Source: Conidiobolus incongruus B7586
Taxonomy: Eukaryota; Entomophthoromycota; Entomophthoromycetes; Entomophthorales; Conidiobolaceae
Assembly (NCBI GenBank): GCA_000697335.1
Contig: JNEM01015944.1
Coordinates: forward strand, 1 to 16,286
DNA: 16,286 nucleotides
Reading direction: 5' to 3'
This document shows, one piece after another, positions 1 through 9,709 of the stretch (the stretch's first letter is position 1; the number at the start of each line of letters is the position of its first letter). The notes under the pieces were generated by a model. The model saw only the letters and a list, made by a program, of their open reading frames with translations. It was not told where the DNA came from and did no database searches. Position numbers and translations under genes: made by a program.

Positions 1-2499
1 ATTAAATATAGATTAATCATTAAATATATAAAATTAAATACCTTAGTTTAACAATAGTTTAAAAAAATTATAATAATTATAGTTAAATTAAATTCATTGA
101 TATATAGATAAAGATAGAGGTTTTTATAATAAATCATTATAATTAATAAATTTTAAATTTTTTATAATATTTTATTTAAAAATAAACTAAAATATTAGGT
201 TAAGAAATAATAATCTTTTTTATAAAATCCAGTATACAAATATTTGATTAATAAGCAAATTTTAATAATTACAATAGATTATAACTATATATGTCTTTTT
301 AATAAATTTTTGAAAGCAAATTAATTAATAATAAGTTTTAAATTATTTTTTTATATAGATTAATTTTTAATTGGTGTTTTTAATATTAACTAGAAATACT
401 TATTAATTTATATATTAATTATAAAAAATATAAAATAAAAAATATAAGAAAAAACTTTTAATATAAGGAAATTAAGAAAAAATACCATATTTTATATATT
501 CACTAAACTATAACATATAAAATTATGATTGTTTTAGATAATCAAAAAGTATATTTATATGAAAAAAATTCTTATAAACAAATTAAATTAATTTATCAAA
601 TATTAAAATTCAGTTGTTAATAAAAAAACTTTTGTTTAGATATTAGGAGCTTATTAAAAAATATAACAAAGAGTTATAAATATTGAAAAATATTAATTTT
701 ATATTATATATTAACCTTTTTAAATCATATATTTATATTCTTGCTTAATTTTGATTTTAAAATTTAACCATTACTTAATATCAATACTAGAATTAATTAT
801 TATCTAGACTATATTTTAATTTAAGATTATCGATTTTAAAATAATAAGGAAAATAAATTTATAAATTATTTAAAAAATATATAATTTAATTATATAAAAA
901 ATTTTGAAAATGGTTATAATTAACTTCACGATTTAATAACAATAATAATATTAAAATTATTAATAGGTATCTATCTTCTTTTTTCATATATACTATACAT
1001 TCCTTAATTTCTAAATATATAAATTAATATTTACTAGTTCATAATATACAATAATAAGATAAAATGATGTATTACAAAATAACCTATTTTATATTTTATA
1101 TTTAATTATTTCAATTTTACAACTTATATTTATGAGGAATTTAATATTTATGAGATTGGAGTTAATAATAGTTATTATTATAATGAAATACTATATTTAT
1201 TTAAATGATGTTTATAGTTTCCTATTGATTTTAAATATATTATATATTGATAGAAAATTATTTTTTATAATAAAATTATGTTTATATCAAACTGTTAAAA
1301 TAATAATAAATAATGATTTAGAATATTTTACTTAAATCTCAGAGTTTGATAAAATAATTTAAATTAATTTGTTTTATAAAACTTTACTATTATAATTTTT
1401 ATAAAATAATAATAGTTGTATTGCTAAAATTATATCAAAAATATCAGAAATTTGATCTTTTAAAAATATATTAAATGCTCTCAATTATTGAACTATAATT
1501 ATCATTTCTTAAGTTAATTATCAATTAGCAATATATGAATTATAAAAATTATCTTAAAATCTAGATATTTTATAATCCATATATAATGATTTTTATATAA
1601 TATAGCTATACTTAGTTTTGATCAATATAAAATTATTCTTTTTATTAAATCAAATCAGTCATGAAAAAATTGTAAAATCAATTATTTTATATTCAAATAT
1701 ATTTATTCCCTTTTCAATATATCGCCAAATAATATTTGATTATTGTTTATCTAACTATCAATGTTATGATAAATTAGTTTTTAAATCATAAAATAATATA
1801 TATTGATATGGACAAATTATTGGATTTTATTATAAATAAATATTATTAAAAAATATATAATATTGATTCCTTTTTCTCATATCTCTGATATGAAAATAAT
1901 TAATTTGATTATAAAATCAACAATATTATATTAGATTGTTTATTTATTAGTAATAAATTGAGTAGCTTTATTATTAAGGGTTCTATTAAAATATATAAAT
2001 TATTTAGTATAAATAACTGCTTATTATAGTATTGGTATTAAATCGAAATAAGAATTAAAATGTATTTACTATTTAAAAATGATTTTCTAATTTGAAAAAT
2101 TTGAATCAATAATTTATATTTTGTGTTCAATCAATATATTATGATCTAAATAATATTTTTCACTCATTATATTTTACTAAAGAAAATGAAATATTGAGAT
2201 AAAAAGGATATTTATTCATTAGTTTTAATTATATTGTTCATGTATATATATAAATATATCATCACCAGATTTGCGATATTTTTACAATATATCGATTCTA
2301 TTAAATTCAATATTAATGATCATACATTTATCATAATTTTTTTCAAATTTGAATTATTATATGAATAAAATTAGGCATATAGATGTAAATTAAATCGAAA
2401 CTCATTGAATATTTAGATGTGGTTTATTATAATTTTATTATGAATTTGAACTTAATCCTTAATTGGAGAGTAAATTGATAATTTTATAAATTGATGAAG
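1..2499. other. AT desert without recognisable genes
   Basis: Nearly pure A/T with short homopolymers in all frames. The single short open frame at 1132-1335 encodes an Ile/Leu/Tyr/Asn-rich string typical of translated AT noise. I see no RNA gene, no repeat array and no GATA-type site of the ATCWGATAA class. Confidence 0.7.
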
Positions 2500-2940
2500 A
2501 ATAATCTTGTCCATCACTCAAGAAACTCTGACTATTGCACTAATGCAAGAAGTCACATTGGAAGTACTTCATTTTATGAACTAGTCTAACTTAGTGCTTT
2601 CCATCTGAAGTTATTCATAGCCACCCAAACTCAACAATTGAACCTATTATAAGATCATCACAAGCCAATCAATAAACCAATCTTTCTATCTTCATTTTCA
2701 AAAGTATCCAGTCTCTAAGTTTTTCTCGTAACACTCACAAAACGTATTGAGTTGTGACGAGCGTGAGATATTTACTTTATTCGAAGACCTTGATTTGCAG
2801 TAAGCTATTTTCACCCAATTTGGTGAACCCTCTTAATTTCCCTTAACCTTGTGGTAATCTATCATTTACCACTGGCGATTCCCCGTTTAAGCTCTAAAAG
2901 ACTACCTCCTCCCACGTTTACGGTCGTCAAAATCATAAAC
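2500..2940. other. GC-richer, hairpin-rich island; possible LTR-element end or structured RNA
   Basis: This block is clearly richer in G+C than its surroundings but has no sustained ORF. It contains three stem-loops: 2725-2736 with 2749-2761 (12-bp stem with one mismatch and one bulge), TTCACC/GGTGAA at 2810-2827, and GTGGTAA/TTACCAC at 2851-2872 with an 8-base loop. CTCGTAACA (2725-2733) and TGTGACGAG (2753-2761) resemble the inverted ends of long terminal repeats, and a TATAAG plus AATAAA pair lies shortly before. If it is an LTR element it is an old, broken fossil, most likely Ty3-like. I cannot find a second copy in the window, so the class is open. Confidence 0.25.
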
Positions 2941-3701
2941 ATGAATATATTTATTCCAGATTTATTCAATATGACTAATAGGTTGAAAATTGACATGTTC
3001 ATAATTTTTGTATGATCTAGTTATTTTTTCATTGACTATCAAAATATAATGTATTTTATATATCACAGAAGAATAGTTTTTTTATATACTAATAATCGAA
3101 AAAATTACTAAATTTGTAACGTGGGAGAGAATTCATCATTGAATAATAGAGATATGATGATAATTCAATTGATAATTATAAAATGTATTAAAAGGTTATA
3201 TTTGACAATATAAGTATTCCAGTATAATCTAATTACTTAGAAACGATGATAAACCAAGTTTTGAATTCATCATTTTCCACATAAGTGTTTATGCTAAATA
3301 TTGCTAAACCGTGATAGATACTATTAAGTTTCTAAAAAGTTTGTTTCGATACATTAAAGCTATATTTATCATCATTCAATTTAAAAGAGTTAGTAATTTA
3401 CAAATATTAAATATAAATTAAATTCAACATATTGATAAACAATTCAAGATATATTCTCGGAAACAAAAATTGATCAAATTGGTAAGTATATAAGAACATA
3501 TTATTAGAAATTGAATTGATGAAAAATATGAGAAAATTTGGTCTTAAAACTGTAAGGAAACACTTTATTTCTTTTAAAATCATTGATGCTATAATAAATA
3601 TTTTTTGCTTTAATTTAAGCCAAAAAAATCTGATAATAAGTAATTTATTGATAATTAGATTGGAAATTAATATAAATATTTCAGCATATAAAAATATTTA
3701 A
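2941..3701. other. Intergenic region before the kelch-type pseudogene
   Basis: AT-rich, with no credible gene. The 61-codon open frame at 3516-3701 is Ile/Asn-rich noise overlapping the expected promoter of the decayed gene. It contains one exact GATA-type motif at 3628. Confidence 0.6.
3628..3636 (+). promoter_or_regulatory. Isolated iron-type GATA match ATCTGATAA
   Basis: Exact consensus match about 70 bp before the first coding-like block of the kelch-type pseudogene. About one chance match is expected in the whole window, and this could be it. Confidence 0.2.
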
Positions 3702-5515
3702 TTTATTTTTGTTTCTATTATAGTAAATTTTATTATTTTTGCTATCTATTCAAAGTTTATTGGATAAAACTGAGCATATTTGCGGATATTCTTCAAACCC
3801 TGCAAAGATAACAAGCTATATGTTTATGATTCTGAATATTCTGATCTGCTTGACACAACTGTAACAATTAACTATTAAATCATTCCATCAGTAATAACAT
3901 TGCTGAGGCTAACTTACCTTGCTTGAATAATCTCTTTGCAAATTAAAAACCTCAATTCCTCGATATCCCACCTAGAGTAGAAGATGGCAAATCCGATGAA
4001 TTATGGATGACAAGAGCAGTAAGCAAAAGAGAATAGATATCCAGCGTATTACAAACCAATAATGGACTAATAAAATGCTTATCAACCAAGAAGATTACAT
4101 TTTCGAGTTAAGTTTAATCACAATTTCAACTAATACAAATTTTTCTATAGGATATAATTCATATAGTACTTTTGCTAACAAACATTACTCTGCCATCTAT
4201 GTACTGAGTGGATTGGTAGAATCAACTGGTAAACTATGGGTGTTATGTAATAATTTTTCGAAGTGCAACTTCGGAACGAAGAAATGTAGTGATTTAAGTC
4301 GTAACTCAAAGGGGATATTGCCTTCAGTTGATTTTCATAAGATAGTGGCAATTGAGGATCGTTATTTGCTTGTAATAAGTGGAACATATTCTAATGGTAC
4401 AGTTGAGTCGGAGTCTGCACAATTAAATCTCATTGTCCAAAAAATCATTTACTTCTTTGGAGACTTCATACATTGTATGAGATGTGGCAAAATTATCCGA
4501 TTAATCTCCGTTTACAGGTTAAAGAAATAATGGTATTCGCAGTATTTTGAATATCTGAAAATGTTTATAAAACATTGTTTATTTATATTGTTGCCTATCT
4601 AATAATATCAATAAAATTTAGCTATATTTGATTTTGAATAAAAAACAAATCCAATCCCACTAATAACAAGGTTAACTTCAAATTATCTAGACATAATTCT
4701 TATAGTTTGAATCATCAATTGATATTAGCTCATGATAAGACCTAGAGCTGTGTGATATCTTAATATTTTAATATATCGTATTTGCTCTAGGATAATCCTG
4801 AAGTACTTTAAAAACCGTCGTCATTGGTCTCATCAATTTTAAACTTGGGACTGATATCACCCATTTATGACCATCTGAAATTATTTATCTATCTCAAAAT
4901 CTTTGCATCACATTTATTTCAAATACATAAATTATAAAAAAATAGGACTATAATTATTAGGATAATTTTCAAATTCAATATATGAATTTACAATTTTTAG
5001 GTAACAACTTAATCTTAAAAGTTGGATTACTGATTAATCTAAAAATTTAATAAACAAATAACATTTTATTGGTATTAAAAATGATAATGAAATTAATCTA
5101 AAAAATTTTAAGATAATATCATATAATATCAAAAATATATTTCTAATACTGGTATGGTTATAGTTTAATAAAAATGTGTTGATATAGCATATCAGCTAAT
5201 TAAAAAATTTTCAAAAATAAATTTCAAAATATCTGACATATTGTCATGAAAGAGTAAAATGTAATTAGAATAAAGGATTGACGGAAAATTCTCTAATGTT
5301 TCCAGAATGTTCTCCGGTATTGCCACTATGTTCTATCATCATTTCAGTAGCTTGATTTACAGCTATGTTAATTGCTGCTTATTACTTAATATAAATATTA
5401 CAAACATAAATCTCATACTAATACAGCAAATAACGAAAATATAGAACAATCGATGCCAGTAATATGATCCTCACCAACTCCAAACCTAGTTGAAAGACAC
5501 AATACTAAAAAATAA
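3702..5515 (+). pseudogene. Decayed type I membrane protein with kelch-like extracellular region
   Basis: I read successive coding-like blocks on the plus strand in changing frames, each with normal amino-acid content. 3702-3875: a signal-peptide-like hydrophobic stretch, then DNKLYVYDSEYSD. 3902-4033: DGKSDELWMTRAVSKRE. 4075-4530: the longest open block (151 codons), with YSAIYVLSGL, GKLWVLCNN and YLLVISGTYSNGTVE, resembling kelch blades. 4644-4742: a possible further blade. 5275-5391: a hydrophobic span with VLPLCSIIISVA and FTAMLIAAYYLI. 5393-5515: a polar tail with YYKHKSHTNTANNENIEQS, ending at TAA. In-frame stops at 3765, 3771, 3944, 4034 and 5353 plus several frame changes mark it as broken. 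No plausible set of introns removes them all. The kelch call is by eye; the transmembrane-plus-tail end is clearer. An unspliced intron-rich gene is the less likely alternative. Confidence 0.55.
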
Positions 5516-8418
5516 ATTTATGTCTTTAAATTATCCAACTGATACATGAGATCACAATTTCTCACAAATACCTAAAATATTCAAGTATCTTTCAGTTTGG
5601 CTCAATTCCTTCATGAAGAGGGAATTAAAAATATCTTTATCACTTGAAGAGCTTTAACTTAGCAGAAACTCGCTACTAATCAAAAGTTCAAGCTAAAAAT
5701 ATTTTAGGAATAGGTTTTTTATTATCAATCATATAATTAAACAAATTCTATACAAAATTAACTTCAATTTAATACTGAACTGTTCAATATTTTATAAACA
5801 TACACTGTGATTATCATATTTGTTTAAACTGAGTTATTTCAACTGGCATTTTTTTTAATAAAATTCCAATATTTTATTTGATCTCTGTGATTTCTTTATT
5901 TGGAACTATAAAATTAACCTTATATTTTTTTAATATTCAGAATCAATATACAGAATTGTTATATATATTAAAGTTTTATTTAAGACAAATACTACAAACA
6001 GAATGATTCAGAAAAGTTATATTTCAACCAATTTCCTTAATACTAGCATTGGTATATCGGAATTTTAACAGTTTTTCTAATCATCAAATAAATCTATTTA
6101 ATTAAAAAATTGCTAAAGAATTTTATTATATAAAATATAGCAATTGATGTTTTCAAATAGTATAGCTTTTCAATTTTTAAAATTATATTTGAGAAATATT
6201 TCAATTAACTTTGATCTTGGTTAGCTTATAAAAGTGACTAAATTGCAACAAATTTCATACTGTATAATTACATATATAGTATAGTAATTTAAATTTTTCT
6301 TTATTATTTCAATTATTACTTTTGAATACTAAATTTGATATTCATTATTTGTGAAATAGAAAAAAAATTAATTATTATAGTTGTTGAAAAAATAATATTT
6401 AATATTTTCAATATGATATTAGTATAAAATTATAATTTTAGCTTTTCTTTTATATATTAGTGTAAAGATTATAATATAAAATTACTAAATTCAACTTAAA
6501 ATAAACTTGACTTTACAAATTATTTTATAATTTAAAATAATAAGGGCTGTGAATTGAAAAATTCAAAATGAGTAAGTATTTTGTTTCGATATTAGCATGT
6601 ATAAACAGTTATCGAATATATAGTAATTGAAATATTGTATTCTAGTGTTTTGGTTCATTGAACTGTTCGCATATTACTTAGAGGCTTTCAATTTGAAATC
6701 TGTATTTTGAGATTAATTTCTATATACTATTTCTATAGTTGTTTATTTTTTGTATAGATAAGTCTCATGTTTATAAATTATCTAAATATTTTGTGCTTCA
6801 CTTTCTAGTAACTTAATAAACTCAGAAACCGCTTGAATCTTTCAATTATCAATATATCAATCAAAATAAGAATATAGGTTTTATAATATAGAATTATAAT
6901 CAAATAATCTATTAATTAATTTTGTTATAATATTTATGATCATATATTAATACTAATAATATTAGATAATTTGTTTAAATTTTGAAAGTATTTAATATCT
7001 ATGAAATATTTAAACACCCTTTACTTATTATATGTTGTTATAAAATTCAACAAACTTGATATTGTTTATGATATCAAACTGTATATTAAGTATATAATAA
7101 ATATATATTAAGTAAAATTACTATATACAATTTTTAATATTATGACGAATGAATCAATTTATTTTGATGTTTTTAAATATATTTATCATCAGTATCAAAA
7201 TATATATTAATTAATATTCAGCTTAAAAAATTATTAAAATATCGATTTTTAATATAGTCAGGATTAATATAATTTCATATTATCTTCTCAAATTTAAGTA
7301 TAATATGATAAAGATCTATCATTTTGAATAATAGCAAAATAAATATTTGTATATTATAATAAATATGAAAATATTGAAATTTTTTTGATATATTGAGAAA
7401 GTTAAAAATCATTTTTGAATTATAAAAAAGTCTCTAGCAAAGTAAAAAATTAGACAATATTAAAATATAATTCACAAAAATAAAAATTAATTTATATTTT
7501 TCAAAATAAAAAATAACAATAGTTCTTTAATGACTCTTAAAATAAAAATGCTGATAGTATATATCAAAGTATAATAGTAAAGTATTTATTAAAATTCTTT
7601 ATTGTTGCCTCTTTGGATATTTCAATTGGTAATCTATATAACTAATAATATGACAAAGCTTAAGATTTTGAAAAGGTTTAATATAGAAAATTAATAAAAA
7701 AATTATAAAATGTAAAATTTTGGATAACAGAGTGAATATCATTAATATATATTAGAGGTTTGCTTATATTTGACATGCAAATGTCACTTGAATATATTGC
7801 CAAAGATCATATGAATAATCAAAACAATTAATCTACAAAATATTATACAGATTACAAACCAATACATCCTGGATTTCATATACGTTTTTTGATTAAACGG
7901 ATAGCTTGAGCAAATAATATTTATATTACTGATATATTAAAATATATGATTTGGATTAGTTAAATATAATAGATTATAAAGAAACCGGGAACAATTATAT
8001 CGATGTAGAAAACATACTTGCTAACTAATTCAAGTTGCGAAAAGGGCAAAATGATCAATATTATAATGATATTTAAATTTTTTACACACTGAACCAATGC
8101 ATTCTACTCTATCTCAATTAGTTTATGATAAATTATGTTATTTTCTAAGTCATTAAAAATATACAAATTGAGCTGGTTAAATCAAAAATTGATCACTTGA
8201 AGGAAAATAAATTTATATTAAAAATATCAAATTATTAGTTATCTAACATGTATTTTGACAAATAATATTATTTCAATAATAAATATACTTTAAAATATCT
8301 AAACATTAATAATATGATTTTATAATATTACAATTTTTCTTATGAATCATCACATAAATGTGATTTGAATGGTTAATTTAAATAGATAGTTGATTGAACA
8401 TTACAGAGTTGACATTTA

Positions 8419-8427
8419 ATCAGATAG
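8419..8427 (+). promoter_or_regulatory. Near-match GATA site ATCAGATAG
   Basis: One base off ATCWGATAA and 53 bp from the exact palindromic site at 8478. It lies about 1.3 kb beyond the 3' end of the siderophore gene. Confidence 0.25.
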
Positions 8428-8477
8428 AATAGGTGGAGAATTTAATTTGATTAATTGATTTTATATTACTCAAGAAA

Positions 8478-8488
8478 TTATCTGATAA
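8478..8488. promoter_or_regulatory. Palindromic iron-type GATA site TTATCTGATAA
   Basis: Exact ATCTGATAA (8480-8488) in a perfect palindrome identical to those at 12785 and 12978. It is on the 3' side of the siderophore gene, with no intact gene close by, so its target is unclear. Confidence 0.35.
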
Positions 8489-9237
8489 AATGATATCATT
8501 GCTAAATGATGCTTAATTTTAATGATATTTAAATTGTAACTAATAATATATTATAGAATTTAGAGAAATAAGCAGAAAAATATGACAATTTTGGGTGAAT
8601 TTGAGGATTATAAAAAGAGGAAATAGCTTATACAACTTTTTTTTAAATATTATAATATTAGATATTAAATGTTTAATTAATATTTTTTCACCCTGTATTA
8701 ATTGAATGTCCACATCAGACATTTTGATGTAAAGTTTAATAGTCTATTTATTCTATATAATGATTAGATATTATCTAATTTTGATATATTTACTTAACGC
8801 TTATATATCGTGATCTTAGTGATATACCTGATATCGTTAATTGTATAATCACTTTTTGATTATTTGATTTTTTGATTATATATGTTCGCCAAAATAAAAC
8901 CTAGAAAAAAACATTGTTCATCAGGAACATCTTTTATCATATAACCAAATAAATTGATGAAAAGGAAAAATTTAAATCGTTAAATCACGTTATAATGAAA
9001 AATCTCTTTACTAATCAATTTTAATCAAGTTTGTAATATAAGATATTTCTGAAAATTATGCCAAATTTTATGTGTCCTCTTTTGACAATATTAGTAGAAT
9101 TTAAGACAATTATTTTGAAAAATTTTGTCAATCACTATTAGTTGAACTATAATGAGAATTGATATTGAACTTAGAACCTTTATTTTAATGAAACATAAAA
9201 ATCAATTAATGCTATAATCGAAGTTGGTAATTAATAG

Positions 9238-9246
9238 ATCAGATAA
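9238..9246 (+). promoter_or_regulatory. Iron-type GATA site ATCAGATAA
   Basis: Exact match preceded by G, giving GATCAGATAA. It lies 472 bp downstream of the siderophore stop codon. Function on this side of the gene is uncertain. Confidence 0.35.
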
Positions 9247-9537
9247 ATTAAAAATGATTCTAATAAATTTTGTTATTAAAATGGATAAATTGGTTCGTCT
9301 AGAGCTCTGAATTTTATATTATGAATTACATGTGAATGATAATGATGTTAGAAAATAGTCATTAATATTGTTTTTGAGAGTTTGTTTTTAATAATCAGAA
9401 CATATATTTCATTCCACATATAATAAAAAATCAAATCATTTTTCACTTTAACTGATTCAGCAATGTAGCTAGGATTAGAAATAGATTAAAATTTCCCACT
9501 TAGAATTTCAAATCTATGCCTCAAGATTTGGCAATTT

Positions 9538-9557
9538 GTAATTTATTAGTAAATTAC
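9538..9557. other. Perfect 8-bp hairpin downstream of the siderophore gene
   Basis: GTAATTTA (9538-9545) pairs with TAAATTAC (9550-9557) around a four-base loop TTAG. It lies about 70 bp beyond the candidate poly(A) signal. It is A/T-rich and may be chance. Confidence 0.3.
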
Positions 9558-9626
9558 CAACAATAATTCATCAATATAGGGCATGATGGAAGAATGCTAT
9601 TATCATATAGTACGAAATGGACAATA

Positions 9627-9632
9627 TTTATT
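9627..9632 (-). terminator. Candidate poly(A) signal AATAAA of the siderophore gene
   Basis: The minus strand reads AATAAA 78 nt past the TAA stop, a normal fungal 3'-UTR distance. The motif is cheap in DNA of this composition, so the assignment rests on spacing. Confidence 0.4.
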
Positions 9633-9709
9633 ATTAATTTTTTAGATAATATTTTTACACTGTAAAATATTTAATTATTTCGATAATAATTGAATATGAT
9701 TAATAGTAA

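Larger units (their letters stand above)
5516..9626. other. AT desert between the kelch-type pseudogene and the siderophore gene
   Basis: About 4.1 kb of AT-rich DNA. A slightly richer patch at 5580-5700 gives a short plus-strand run including FKYLSVWLNSFMKRELK, too short to call. A patch at 7860-8060 is likewise uninformative. Three GATA-type sites (8419, 8478, 9238) lie in its last 1.3 kb. No RNA gene or mobile element is recognisable. Confidence 0.6.

Noticed and set aside
1132-1335. 67-codon plus-strand frame
   Set aside because: Ile/Leu/Tyr/Asn content matches random translation of AT-rich DNA; no motif.
3516-3701. 61-codon plus-strand frame before the kelch-type pseudogene
   Set aside because: Composition is AT noise and it overlaps the expected promoter of the decayed gene.
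4175-4387. Minus-strand 70-codon frame inside the kelch-type pseudogene
   Set aside because: Antisense shadow of the best-preserved plus-strand block.
7082-7114. 11-bp direct repeat TATATTAAGTA and similar short A/T repeats
   Set aside because: Such repeats are expected by chance in DNA of about 80% A+T.
8540-8722. Minus-strand 60-codon frame starting MSDVDIQLIQGEKI
   Set aside because: The first 14 residues look protein-like, but the rest is AT noise. A GT..AG reading of the following stretch gives no convincing second exon, and I recognise no family.
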